From NCBI GenBank assembly GCA_019429125.1, contig JAHYJO010000010.1, positions 1 through 52,865 of the forward strand: a DNA stretch of 52,865 nt, read 5' to 3'. The notes beneath the pieces are model-generated. The model had not been told where the DNA came from and ran no database searches. It was given only the letters and a program-made list of their open reading frames with translations. This document shows, piece by piece, positions 1-8,361 of this stretch (the stretch's first letter is position 1; each line of letters begins with the position of its first letter). Source of the DNA: Nanobdellati archaeon (GTDB lineage: Archaea; EX4484-52; GLR71). Made by a program: the position numbers and the translations under genes.

Positions 1-805
1 CGCTCAAAAGATTTCATACATATTATATGCCTATTTAGGCATATATAGTTTTCGGTCTTTTTAGACCAAAAACGAATGAGTTAATAAAAATTAAAGGGTT
101 ATATGCCTAAAAATTAGGGAGGTCAGGTTATAAAACTTTAGAGAAACATATCAGTTTGGATAATCGGAAATGCCTCATCTAAAGCTATCTACTCTGTTCA
201 AAGGATTATTTGATTTCAAAGGCTATAAACTTTCGATAACTGCTCATCCTATAGAAATCAATAACGTGCGAGCATATAAAGATAAGTAAATTCGATTAAT
301 CTAAAATTTATTAAAAGGAAAAAACAGCAACTACTGAATCTGTTGCGATTTTCACAATAATTTATTAGATATAATATCTGATAAATTGCTATGATACGAG
401 TTTATTTTAATGACACATGGATGCCTGAATAGTTACAACTTTTTAATATAGGTAGAAGCTGAAAGTCAAAATAGATAATGGAACATTTGAAGAGGTTAAA
501 TTTTGTTGTCAAAGGTATGCGCTATTAATAGCATTGGCTTATTTGCATCATAACCATTTAAAATTGACAGAATAAAACAATGCCCTGCAATAAGCCTTAA
601 GATATTAAGTCCACAACCGATACCGCATGCTCAAATTAAAAAAATCATATATATGGGTGAAGAAAATGAATGATCTGTAAACATTTATAGGCCTTCTTAT
701 TCAATCAATCGTTAAACCAACCTGCGCAAATATCACTCATCTTTTGAACTGTGTCCCTCTAAAACAAAACTTTTATATAGTACAATAGTTATATTAAATT
801 GTACT
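1..805. other. Gene-poor left edge with hairpins and degraded coding remnants
   Basis: No intact gene is visible. The first 120 bases hold three small inverted repeats: atatgccta/taggcatat at 25-44, ggtct/agacc at 54-67, and a weaker ccta/tagg pair near 106-118. Short open stretches occur in different frames, for example 170-288 (39 codons) and about 465-575 (ending in a His-His-Asn-His-Leu run). They read like a decayed gene, but I could not identify the family. The last 30 bases form the promoter of the following ATPase. Confidence 0.4.
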
Positions 806-806
806 A
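778..806. promoter_or_regulatory. Inverted-repeat operator at the ATPase start
   Basis: A perfect 9-bp inverted repeat, tagtacaat/attgtacta with an 11-bp spacer, sits immediately upstream of and touching the ATG at 806. A TATA-like box (ttttatata) lies at about 771-779. A dyad overlapping the transcription and translation start is a typical repressor site, so the downstream gene may be autoregulated or controlled in trans. Binding is inferred, not shown. Confidence 0.45.
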
Positions 807-2131
807 TGAAAGAAATTATCAAAACACTGCTGGTCGAATGGAAAGAAAGACAAACGCCTATTATTTTTGATAGGGATGTCAATCTTGAGGAATATGCTGA
901 ATCAATACCAAATAAGATTATAGCTGTCACAGGCTTCAGAAGAACAGGCAAGACATATTCTATGATGCATCTCATCAACGGGTTATTGAAAGAGAACACC
1001 AAAGAAAATATTATCTACATCAATTTTGAAGATGAGAGAATTCCGGAAAAAACAGAGTTCTTAACCCAGTTGATACCGACAATATCTGAATTATTTAAAG
1101 GCGAGCTGAAATTTCTGTTCTTAGATGAGATCCAAAACATCCCAAACTGGAGCAAATGGCTGAGAAGAGCCTATGATAATGAAAATATAAGATTTTTTGT
1201 GTCTGGCTCATCTTCAAAAATGTCCAGCAAAGAGATCCCTACAGAATTGAGGGGCAGGTTTTTAGAAGTGAAGATGTTTCCCCTTTCATTCAAAGAATTT
1301 TTAAGGTTCAAAGGCATTGAATTTGACCTTGAGACAATAAATTATTCTGATAAGCAAAAATCAAAATTGCTGAGGCACCTAAATGAGTTTCATGAGTACG
1401 GCGCCCTGCCAGAGATTGTATTGGCTGAAGAGGGCAGGAAAGTGGATATCGCCAATTCATACTATCAGACAGTTGTCAGAAGAGATATCATAGAAAGATA
1501 CAACATAAAGAACGAGGAAGCATTAAAGGCATTATTGAGGCTCTTGCTCAATTCCACCAGATATTCCATAAGCAAGATGTACAATAACTTAAAAGCATTG
1601 CATCATGATGTGGGAAAAACAACTTTACAAAAGTATATAGGCTATATAGAAAATTCTTTTTTTATGTTCAGTGTTCCTATCTTTTCATATAAGATCAAGG
1701 ACCAGATGCAATATGCCAGAAAAAATTATTTTGTTGATGCTGTTTTTATAAGCAAGCTCTCAAGCAGGTTCACCAAAGATCTTGGAAGGCTATATGAGAA
1801 CACATTTGCGATTGACCTGAAGAGAAGGAATAAAGAATTTTATTATTGGGAAAATTTAAAAAAACAGGAAGTTGATTTTGTCATTGTTGAAGGAGGTAAG
1901 GTCAAGCATCTGATCCAGATCTGCTACAATATTGATGATTTGGATACACGAAAAAGAGAGATAAGATCACTGATTCAGGCAAGCAGGGAATTGAAATGCA
2001 AAAATTTAATTGTGATTACTCATGACTATGAATCTGAATCCGAGGAAGAATGGTTTGGCATAAGAAGAAAGATAAAGTTCATTCCGTTGTGGCAATGGTT
2101 TCTTAGTGGAACATATCATGAAAATCCTTGA
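806..2131 (+). CDS. DEXX-type AAA ATPase with DUF4143-like C-terminal half
   Basis: This 441-residue protein belongs to the large archaeal ATP-binding family that pairs an AAA-type P-loop domain with a DUF4143-like region. A Walker A motif, GFRRTGKT, is at residues 43-50. A hydrophobic Walker B strand ending in Leu-Asp-Glu-Ile-Gln is at about 103-110, and a Gly-Ser-Ser-Ser sensor-like segment follows. The C-terminal 100 residues contain a Glu-Val-Asp-Phe-Val stretch, the restriction-nuclease-like core often seen in this family. The role of these proteins is unsettled; they are often mobile and linked to toxin-antitoxin or defence-like loci. The ATG lies about 30 nt after a TATA-like box, as expected for a leaderless archaeal transcript. 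Confidence 0.85.
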   Translation: MKEIIKTLLVEWKERQTPIIFDRDVNLEEYAESIPNKIIAVTGFRRTGKTYSMMHLINGLLKENTKENIIYINFEDERIPEKTEFLTQLIPTISELFKGELKFLFLDEIQNIPNWSKWLRRAYDNENIRFFVSGSSSKMSSKEIPTELRGRFLEVKMFPLSFKEFLRFKGIEFDLETINYSDKQKSKLLRHLNEFHEYGALPEIVLAEEGRKVDIANSYYQTVVRRDIIERYNIKNEEALKALLRLLLNSTRYSISKMYNNLKALHHDVGKTTLQKYIGYIENSFFMFSVPIFSYKIKDQMQYARKNYFVDAVFISKLSSRFTKDLGRLYENTFAIDLKRRNKEFYYWENLKKQEVDFVIVEGGKVKHLIQICYNIDDLDTRKREIRSLIQASRELKCKNLIVITHDYESESEEEWFGIRRKIKFIPLWQWFLSGTYHENP

Positions 2132-2218
2132 TTTGGGCTTCAAGGAGTATGAACTTATTTCCGGATGGACAAATGCCTGCATAGGCCTATCAGAAAATTT
2201 CAAGAATCACTTTGAACT

Positions 2219-3724
2219 ATGCCTAAATATTTATATGATATCTATTCTATATGTGGATATAAGCAGGATAAATATCAGGCCTTGATACAAATGTTAGAAC
2301 TGAATGCAATCTATGAGGATAAGATTATCGAAAGAGGACATAATTACATACATAATGTAATTTACTGCCTGAAGATTGATGATTTCTTATATGCAGAAGT
2401 AGAAGGTACACACAGATACAAAACAAAGGTGAATCTTAAGACGCTTCAGGGTAGTTGTTCCTGCCCGTATGGAACCGACTGCAAACATGCAGTCGCCACA
2501 TATCTTGCGTATAAGAACAAGGATTATGTTAATGCTGAACCCTTTATCAGACACTTAGATACACTAGACAAAGAATCCCTGATAAAGATAATTGTGGATA
2601 GCATATATAGAAATCCTAAGATAGTGCTGGATTATGATTTCAAGACATTGACAAAACCTGAATCGTTTGTAAACAGTTTTATCACTGATTTCAACTACCA
2701 AAAACTAGAGAAAGCAGAGATGATAGTTTCATCATTTGATTTTAAACTGCTGACAAAAATGCTTGATTTCATAATACAGAATGAAGATGACTTATGTGAC
2801 AAAATATATGAAACAAACTATGGCGGTTATGAAGATAATGATGTACTCTTTGACTTTGAAATATGCATAAAAGAAGAAATTATAAAAAAGATAACAACAG
2901 AAGCCGAACTAAAAAAAGCAATTGCATTATCTTTAAATGAGGATATTATCAAAAATGCTGACAGTTTCATAAGATTCAAAGACACAATCAAGAAATGTTT
3001 CTCAAAATATGACTATCTTAGTTTTCTTCTACACCTTAAAAAACCAAATGTTGATGAAATCATAGAAAATATCACTGCCAAAAATAAGAATCAACTGTAT
3101 TATTTACCAGAATATAACATACAGCTTGCAGATGCCATTGCAACATCAATAAATGATAAAAAACTTATTTTCCTTGTAGCAATACATAATAATGATTACA
3201 AGAATATTTTATGCTATTTTTCTGAATTAAATAAAATCATAAAGATGGGCAGTTACCACATAATATCAACAAAAATAACAGACATTGTACGGCTATTCAT
3301 GAAAAATAAGCTAAAAGCTAAAAATATTGCAGAGACACTATTATTTCCAGAATTTATTAACCTATACGACAAAACACAGATGAATTATCTTTTAACTCAG
3401 ACTGATGATTATGAATTTATCAAAAAACTTATTGACCTTGACAAAGAACTAACTTTAACATTAATAGAAAGGCTGAATCAGCTTTCCAAAAAAGATACAG
3501 AGATACTTATCAAGAACAAAAAGGATATCTTCCGGCACCAAGATACGGAGGGGGTCGTGTCTATGCTGAAAGTGTTAAGGAATATGTATGGAGATCAATA
3601 CATAATTGACATAATCCAAATAAATTCTGAAAGATTCAAAACGTCAACCGCCTTAAAGTCAAGGCTGAAGCAAGAAGGAATATTTATAACCAACTTAAAA
3701 GGAATATTTAATATAAGGGTGTAA
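2219..3724 (+). CDS. SWIM zinc-finger domain protein
   Basis: This 501-residue protein has a SWIM-type zinc finger near its N-terminus: Cys80-x-Cys82 followed by Cys88-x-His90 (CxCPxGxxCKH). SWIM domains bind DNA or protein partners. The remaining 400 residues are helical and rich in Lys, Ile, Asn and Asp, with no enzymatic motif I recognise; spaced hydrophobic segments suggest helical repeats. It is followed after 3 nt by the pRiA4b ORF-3 family gene, so the two are probably co-transcribed. The start at 2219 has no clear Shine-Dalgarno sequence. Function is unknown. Confidence 0.8.
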   Translation: MPKYLYDIYSICGYKQDKYQALIQMLELNAIYEDKIIERGHNYIHNVIYCLKIDDFLYAEVEGTHRYKTKVNLKTLQGSCSCPYGTDCKHAVATYLAYKNKDYVNAEPFIRHLDTLDKESLIKIIVDSIYRNPKIVLDYDFKTLTKPESFVNSFITDFNYQKLEKAEMIVSSFDFKLLTKMLDFIIQNEDDLCDKIYETNYGGYEDNDVLFDFEICIKEEIIKKITTEAELKKAIALSLNEDIIKNADSFIRFKDTIKKCFSKYDYLSFLLHLKKPNVDEIIENITAKNKNQLYYLPEYNIQLADAIATSINDKKLIFLVAIHNNDYKNILCYFSELNKIIKMGSYHIISTKITDIVRLFMKNKLKAKNIAETLLFPEFINLYDKTQMNYLLTQTDDYEFIKKLIDLDKELTLTLIERLNQLSKKDTEILIKNKKDIFRHQDTEGVVSMLKVLRNMYGDQYIIDIIQINSERFKTSTALKSRLKQEGIFITNLKGIFNIRV

Positions 3725-3727
3725 TCT

Positions 3728-4261
3728 ATGGAAAAGATATTTCAGCTCAAGATAGTACTGGATGGATCAAAGCCTAAGATCTGGAGACGTGTGCTTGTAG
3801 AAGATACAACAACGTTCGACAGGATGCATAATATAATCCAAAAAGTGATGGGATGGGGAAACTGCCACCTTCATATGTTTCATGTAGGAGTGTCAGAAAT
3901 AGGTGAACCAGACCCAGATTATGAAGGCAATATAAAGGACTCAAAAAAGATTAAATTAAAAGATATACTCATATTAAAACAGAAGTTCAGATATGAATAC
4001 GATTTTGGTGACTGCTGGGATCACATAATCACTGTTGAAAAGATTCTTAACAAGGAAGACTCAAAAAAGTATCCGGTTTGCATCGCTGGAGAAATGGCAT
4101 GTCCCCCTGACGATAGCGGAGGCATCTGGGGTTATGAAGAACTTCTTGAGATTATGAAAAATAAAAGCCATCCAGAACATGAACATACTGTAGAATGGAT
4201 GGGAGAAGACTTTAACCCCGAAGAGTTTGATATTGATAAAGTGAATAGGCGATTTAAGTAG
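3728..4261 (+). CDS. Plasmid pRiA4b ORF-3 family protein
   Basis: The 177-residue product matches the pRiA4b ORF-3/IS1096 TnpR-like family. It opens with a basic strand containing Pro-Lys-Ile-Trp-Arg-Arg, then has a Gly-Trp-Gly-Asn-Cys-His-Leu-His segment, the core Tyr-Asp-Phe-Gly-Asp-Cys-Trp-Asp-His, and the C-terminal Cys-Pro-Pro-Asp-Asp-x-Gly-Gly-x-x-Gly-Tyr block. These are the family's hallmarks. The biochemical role of the family is not established; members turn up on plasmids, in mobile elements and in chromosomes. The gene starts 3 nt after the SWIM-domain gene, suggesting a two-gene operon. Confidence 0.88.
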   Translation: MEKIFQLKIVLDGSKPKIWRRVLVEDTTTFDRMHNIIQKVMGWGNCHLHMFHVGVSEIGEPDPDYEGNIKDSKKIKLKDILILKQKFRYEYDFGDCWDHIITVEKILNKEDSKKYPVCIAGEMACPPDDSGGIWGYEELLEIMKNKSHPEHEHTVEWMGEDFNPEEFDIDKVNRRFK

Positions 4262-4355
4262 AAATGGTAAAGACAATAAATCCCTCAATATCTTACTTGT
4301 TTATGCAATCTGGAAAAGAAAAACATTATAAAATTCAGATAATATAGTTGTTATT

Positions 4356-5438
4356 ATGATACCAATCGCTAAACCCTCAATTGGTTCTGAAGAAAAAAAG
4401 GCAGTGTTAGATGTCCTTGAATCTGGCATGATTGCACAAGGGGCAAAAACAAAAGAACTTGAAGACTCTTTTGCTGATTACATAGGTACAAAATACGCTG
4501 TTGCTACAAATAATGGTACTTCTGCATTACATGTTGCGCTTCTTGCCTGTGGAATCAAAGAAGGCGACGAAGTCATAACAACACCATTCTCATTTACTGC
4601 AACCGCAAATTCTATACTTTACTGTGGCGCAAAACCTGTATTTTCAGACATTGATGAAAATACATTCAATCTAGACCCATTAAAGATTGAAGATAATATT
4701 ACTAACAAAACAAAGGCAGTTCTTGTCGTTCATCTTTTCGGCAATCCTTGCGATATGGATAAAATCAAAGAAATTTGTAATAAACACAACCTTTTGCTTA
4801 TAGAAGATGCATGCCAGGCACATGGGGCAAAATACAAAGGACAGATGGTCGGGTCAATCGGAGACTGTGGTGTTTTTAGCCTGTACCCAACTAAAAACAT
4901 GACAACTGGCGAAGGTGGGATGATTACCACAAACAGCCCAGAAATCGAGAAAAAATGCAGAATAATAAGAGATCACGGCCAGGATGGGCGCGATAACCAG
5001 ACTATGCTCGGTTATAATTACAGAATGACTGACATCCAGGCGGCAATTGGTGTTGAACAGCTTAAAAAACTTGAAGGATTCATAGAGAGAAGGATTGAGA
5101 ATGCAGAATTGTTAACAGAAGGATTGAAGAATGTAAAAGGTATAATCACACCGATAATAAAAACAGATACAAGGCATGTGTTTAATCAGTATACGATAAG
5201 AGTTACAAATGATTTTAAGATTACAAGAGAAGAATTAATTCAAAAACTAAAAGATATGGGTATAGGCGCTTTCGTCTACTATCCGAAACCTATATACAGA
5301 CAGAAATATTATCAGGAGTTAGGATATGAGGAAGAACTTAAAAACACTGAAAAAATAACAAAAGAGGTATTGAGTATACCTGTGCATCCTGGTGTTAGTA
5401 AAGAGGATATAAGACTTATAATAAAACAATTTCTATGA
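4356..5438 (+). CDS. DegT/DnrJ/EryC1/StrS sugar aminotransferase (WbpE-like)
   Basis: This 360-residue PLP-dependent fold-type I enzyme would transaminate a keto-sugar nucleotide. The PLP lysine is Lys180, within SLYPTKNMTTGEGG. The Ile-Glu-Asp-Ala-Cys-Gln-Ala-His-Gly segment at 149-157 supplies the cofactor-binding Asp, and Gly-Thr-Ser-Ala-Leu at 54-58 binds phosphate. Length is normal for the family. The nearby WbpB-like dehydrogenase and WbpD-like acetyltransferase (7.7-9.3 kb) suggest that it acts as the 3-aminotransferase in UDP-2,3-diacetamido-sugar acid synthesis. That specificity is inferred from context. The gene is monocistronic and lies on the opposite strand from its presumed partners. 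Confidence 0.88.
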   Translation: MIPIAKPSIGSEEKKAVLDVLESGMIAQGAKTKELEDSFADYIGTKYAVATNNGTSALHVALLACGIKEGDEVITTPFSFTATANSILYCGAKPVFSDIDENTFNLDPLKIEDNITNKTKAVLVVHLFGNPCDMDKIKEICNKHNLLLIEDACQAHGAKYKGQMVGSIGDCGVFSLYPTKNMTTGEGGMITTNSPEIEKKCRIIRDHGQDGRDNQTMLGYNYRMTDIQAAIGVEQLKKLEGFIERRIENAELLTEGLKNVKGIITPIIKTDTRHVFNQYTIRVTNDFKITREELIQKLKDMGIGAFVYYPKPIYRQKYYQELGYEEELKNTEKITKEVLSIPVHPGVSKEDIRLIIKQFL

Positions 5439-5538
5439 ATATGCAGTACTGTGTGAATACACACCCACCAGTAAGATATATAAAATTTGCACTATATAAG
5501 TATATTATCCCTTTATTATCCACATATAAGAATCAGGA

Positions 5539-5754
5539 ATGATAAACATGACAGCTGAAGCAGATACAATGAATAAGATTTTTGATGAACTTAAATCATT
5601 GAAAGAAGATGTTACTTTTATCAAAGAACATATGTTTGATCCAGATACTGTGATGACTACGGAAGAATGTAAAATATTTGAAGAGAGTATGAATGAACTT
5701 AAGGATGGAAAAACAACAAATTTGTCTAAACTTAAGACAGATCTGGGTATTTAG
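5539..5754 (+). CDS. RelB-like antitoxin (putative)
   Basis: This 71-residue acidic protein ends one base before the RelE-like toxin reading frame. Its N-terminal half is an amphipathic helix and its C-terminal part is short and charged, as in small RelB-type antitoxins of archaea. No strong DNA-binding motif is visible, so the antitoxin call rests mainly on size, acidity and tight coupling to the downstream gene. ATG 5539 has internal alternatives at Met4 and Met11. A TATA-like box (actatataag) lies about 45-55 nt upstream. Confidence 0.65.
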   Translation: MINMTAEADTMNKIFDELKSLKEDVTFIKEHMFDPDTVMTTEECKIFEESMNELKDGKTTNLSKLKTDLGI

Positions 5755-5755
5755 G

Positions 5756-6010
5756 GTGTTTGATGTTGAATTCTCAAGCCATGCCGAGAGATTTCTTAAA
5801 AAATCAGATAAGCAACTTGCTATAAGACTTCTTGAAAAAATTGAAAATTTATCAGAAGATCCGTTTCCTGCAGATATCAAAAGAGTCGTAAACAGGAATG
5901 AAAAAATATTTAGGATCAGAGTTGGTGACTACAGAATTCAGTATTCTGTAGACTATAAAAAAAATCTGATTTTTATTTCTGATATTAATAAACGGTCAAG
6001 AGCGTATTGA
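5756..6010 (+). CDS. RelE/ParE-family toxin
   Basis: The family similarity begins at a GTG at 5756, one base after the antitoxin stop. The resulting protein is 84 residues. An ATG further upstream (5693) would add 21 residues out of character for the family. The fold signature is clear: an initial strand, two helices (HAERFLKKSDKQLAIRLLEK), then a Val-Asn-Arg-Asn-Glu-x-Ile-Phe-Arg-Ile-Arg-Val-Gly-Asp-Tyr-Arg-Ile-Gln-Tyr strand pair carrying the conserved basic residues. RelE relatives cut mRNA on the ribosome. I take it as the toxin of a two-gene module with the preceding RelB-like gene. Confidence 0.82.
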   Translation: MFDVEFSSHAERFLKKSDKQLAIRLLEKIENLSEDPFPADIKRVVNRNEKIFRIRVGDYRIQYSVDYKKNLIFISDINKRSRAY

Positions 6011-6040
6011 ACGGAATCTGCTTCTTTTGTTCTCATTTCA

Positions 6041-6082
6041 CTTCGTTCTATTCAAAGCTTTCTGATTGAAAATCAGAAATCA
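6041..6082. repeat. Direct repeat with hairpin, left copy (flanks the ATPase gene)
   Basis: A sequence of about 42 bp running from cttcgttctattcaaagc through a perfect hairpin, tttctgatt-gaa-aatcagaaa (6059-6079), recurs almost identically at about 7528-7569. This copy overlaps the stop codon of the minus-strand ATPase gene. The hairpin could act as a terminator or as a repetitive extragenic palindrome. Confidence 0.7.
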
Positions 6083-7413
6083 TCCAAGTCAAAGACAACA
6101 AAACCTTTTGCTTTCAGTTCTTCTTTACCTTCAATCTTTTTTGCTACAAGACCGAAATACTCTTTTCGGACCCCTAAATTCCAGTCTACAAAAACTGATT
6201 TTTCCTTAAGGTCAGACATTATCTTCTCTGCCTGTCTCAAAGACAGGTCTTTCCATTTACATTCTACAAAGAGGATATCTTTTGTATCATCGTTTAAAGC
6301 GACTATATCAATCTCTTTATCTTTATGCCACCAACGACCAATTTTTGTGAAATTAAATATTTTATCTTTATTTCGAATAAAAAACTGCGTAGATATTTTT
6401 TCAAAAACAAAACCGAGATACGTACTATATTCTTTTTTAATTATGTTTATATCAAAAATACCTTCTTCAATCATATTTAGATTAGGGTAAATATATCTGA
6501 ACCAGAACCATATAAAATTATCAGAGATATAGTACCTGCCTTTTCTAGATTTTATATTTTCAGTAACAGAAACTACTCTTTTTATCATCCGAACATCTAC
6601 AAGATTAGACATATACGGACTTATGTCTGTTCTTTTGACATTCATGAAACCCTTAATATCATTAAGTTTTGTCTTGCCGTTAGATATTGCCTCAAGTATA
6701 AGCTTATATGTCCCGACATCGAAAAACTCATACCTCATAAGAAAATCGATTTCATCTTTTAAAAATGAGGTCCACTCATTTATCTCGCCATCCATCCATG
6801 ACCAAAAAGACATATCTATTTTATTCAAATAAAAGGGTATACCCTCAGCAAAACCATAGATTTCAATAAGCTCTTTAATTGTTGTGTTAGGAAAAAATTC
6901 TGAAATATTATAAAAATCAATTGACTTTAATTCAATTGAACCAGTTCTTCGTCCATACAATGGACTTTTATAGCTCAATACTTTTGAGGTCATTATAGAT
7001 ACAGAAGAACCTAGAAGGAAAAGTTTTATATTTGAATCTTTCAATATAACATCAGTTATATACTGAAATAAATTCAATATATTCTCATCTTCTTTTATCA
7101 TGTTTTGAAACTCATCAATTATTATCGTTTCAGTTTTATCTTTAAGGAAATCAAAAAGAACATCCCATTCCGCTTTAAGCTTTGATGCTTCTGGATATTT
7201 TTGTATACAATAGGTATAAAATCTCCCAAGATTATCAGAATTCACTGCCAAATAATACACTCTTTTGTTTTGTTCAGTTACATTAAGTATTAGCTCAGTC
7301 TTTCCTATACGCCGCCTTCCATATATTACAATAAATTCAAACCTATCGCTTTCAATTATTTTTTTAAGTGCAGTACGCTCTTTTTTTCGGTCTTTGAATT
7401 TTTGTATAATCCT
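6073..7413 (-). CDS. Archaeal DEXX-type AAA ATPase with no canonical start codon
   Basis: Read from the first in-frame GTG at 7260 the protein has 395 residues and lacks the P-loop. The frame stays open upstream and encodes a normal N-terminus: Ile-Ile-Gln-Lys-Phe-x-Asp-Arg-x-x-Glu, then a Walker A motif GRRRIGKT. The expected initiator codon at 7411-7413 reads AGG instead of ATG. Walker B is Ile-Ile-Ile-Asp-Glu-Phe-Gln-Asn. The C-terminus carries a DUF234-like Glu-Ile-Asp-Ile-Val-Ala and Val-Glu-Cys-Lys-Trp pair, the nuclease-like D/ExK core. A TATA-like tttaaatagta lies about 30 nt upstream of the AGG. Either a rare ATT or ATA start is used, or the gene has lost its start. Direct repeats flank it. 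Confidence 0.75.
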   Translation of the reverse strand, partial: RIIQKFKDRKKERTALKKIIESDRFEFIVIYGRRRIGKTELILNVTEQNKRVYYLAVNSDNLGRFYTYCIQKYPEASKLKAEWDVLFDFLKDKTETIIIDEFQNMIKEDENILNLFQYITDVILKDSNIKLFLLGSSVSIMTSKVLSYKSPLYGRRTGSIELKSIDFYNISEFFPNTTIKELIEIYGFAEGIPFYLNKIDMSFWSWMDGEINEWTSFLKDEIDFLMRYEFFDVGTYKLILEAISNGKTKLNDIKGFMNVKRTDISPYMSNLVDVRMIKRVVSVTENIKSRKGRYYISDNFIWFWFRYIYPNLNMIEEGIFDINIIKKEYSTYLGFVFEKISTQFFIRNKDKIFNFTKIGRWWHKDKEIDIVALNDDTKDILFVECKWKDLSLRQAEKIMSDLKEKSVFVDWNLGVRKEYFGLVAKKIEGKEELKAKGFVVFDLDDF

Positions 7414-7767
7414 AATTATACTAATCGCAATTATACTATTTAAATCTTTCGGCAGATTTTAGAAAATAATGACTATAAATTATTGTTTCAAAAAAATGAG
7501 TTTTACTCAGAAATCATTTCATTCCACTCCGTTCTATTCAAAGCTTTCTGATTGAAAATCAGAAATCATCTCATTAGCATTCGAAGCTTTCTTCGCTTAC
7601 GCTCAGAAATCAGCTCATTTCCCTTCGTTACATTCGAAGCTTTCTGATTGAAAATCAGAAATACACTTAAAAACTAAAATACAACTAGAGTTTAACTTTA
7701 GTCTCATTATCCCTAAACTATAGTTTTATTTTAGTAAATATTATATAATTATCAAAAAATAAAAGAA
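7414..7767. other. Intergenic region with repeated hairpins
   Basis: No gene is visible. The stretch 7528-7661 contains three tandem, partly degenerate units of the attcgaagctttctgatt type. Two of them (7545-7565 and 7641-7661) carry the perfect tttctgatt/aatcagaaa hairpin also found at 6059-6079. The remaining sequence is AT-rich and separates the 3' end of the glycan operon from the ATPase promoter. An aactagagtttaactttagt/ctaaactatagttttattttagt stretch (about 7682-7735) is also weakly dyad-symmetric. Confidence 0.55.
7528..7569. repeat. Direct repeat with hairpin, right copy
   Basis: Near-identical to 6041-6082, including the perfect hairpin tttctgatt-gaa-aatcagaaa at 7545-7565. A further copy with the hairpin at 7641-7661 and a degenerate unit between them make a small tandem cluster. 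The copies lie on both sides of the 6.1-7.4 kb ATPase gene, as expected for a mobile or recombined cassette. Confidence 0.68.
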
Positions 7768-8361
7768 TTAAACAAGTTTCTTTAAATCTACAACTGATAT
7801 TTTTATATCTTTATCACAATTTGCACACTTATACAAAACATTAATGTTGTTGTCTTTGATTTTTTCTGTCAACTTATGACCGCACTCACATACGAATCCT
7901 TTCAGTTTTGCTGGATTGCCGTAAGCTAGGCCGTAATCTGGTATGTCTCTTGTGACAACTGAGCCTGCTCCAACCATTGCATGTTTTCCTATTGTATTAC
8001 CACAGACTATGACTGTGCCTGTCGCAATGGATGCGCCTTCTTTTACAAGAGTTTTTGACCAAGAACGAGATGTTGAATTTGCACGAGGATAAAGGTCGTT
8101 TGTAAATATGACGCCCGGACCTATAAATACTTTATCTTCAAGAACTACACCATCATAGACTGCTACAAAATTTTGTATCTTAACATTGTTGCCGATTATA
8201 ACATTGACATCGATATAACTGCTTTTACCGATTATACAACCAGTTCCAATAACGGCAGTTTCTCGGACTTGTGCCTGGTTCCAAATCTTGGTCCCAGCAC
8301 CTATTTTAGCATCTTTTGAGACGTCTGCAGTTTCATGAATAAATACACTAATTTTTATCAC
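7768..8361 (-). CDS. Left-handed beta-helix sugar N-acetyltransferase (WbpD-like)
   Basis: This 197-residue protein has hexapeptide repeats throughout its first 150 residues, for example the Ile-Gly-Ala-Gly-Thr-Lys-Ile-Trp-Asn opening and Gly-Ala-Gly-Ser-Val-Val-Thr-Arg-Asp-Ile-Pro. The tail has a two-CxxC-like zinc ribbon (Cys-Glu-Cys-Gly-His and Cys-Ala-Asn-Cys). That layout is typical of WbpD/WlbB enzymes, which acetylate the 3-amino group of UDP-GlcNAc(3NH2)A. The GTG start at 8361 overlaps the end of the upstream dehydrogenase by 14 nt, so translation is probably coupled. Exact substrate is inferred from neighbours. Confidence 0.87.
   Translation of the reverse strand: MIKISVFIHETADVSKDAKIGAGTKIWNQAQVRETAVIGTGCIIGKSSYIDVNVIIGNNVKIQNFVAVYDGVVLEDKVFIGPGVIFTNDLYPRANSTSRSWSKTLVKEGASIATGTVIVCGNTIGKHAMVGAGSVVTRDIPDYGLAYGNPAKLKGFVCECGHKLTEKIKDNNINVLYKCANCDKDIKISVVDLKKLV

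Noticed and set aside
2118-2285. A 55-codon frame starting Met-Lys-Ile-Leu-Asp-Leu-Gly-Phe-Lys-Glu-Tyr between the ATPase and SWIM genes
   Set aside because: It overlaps both neighbours in other frames and lacks a recognisable continuation. It may be the stub of a lost gene, but I could not support it.
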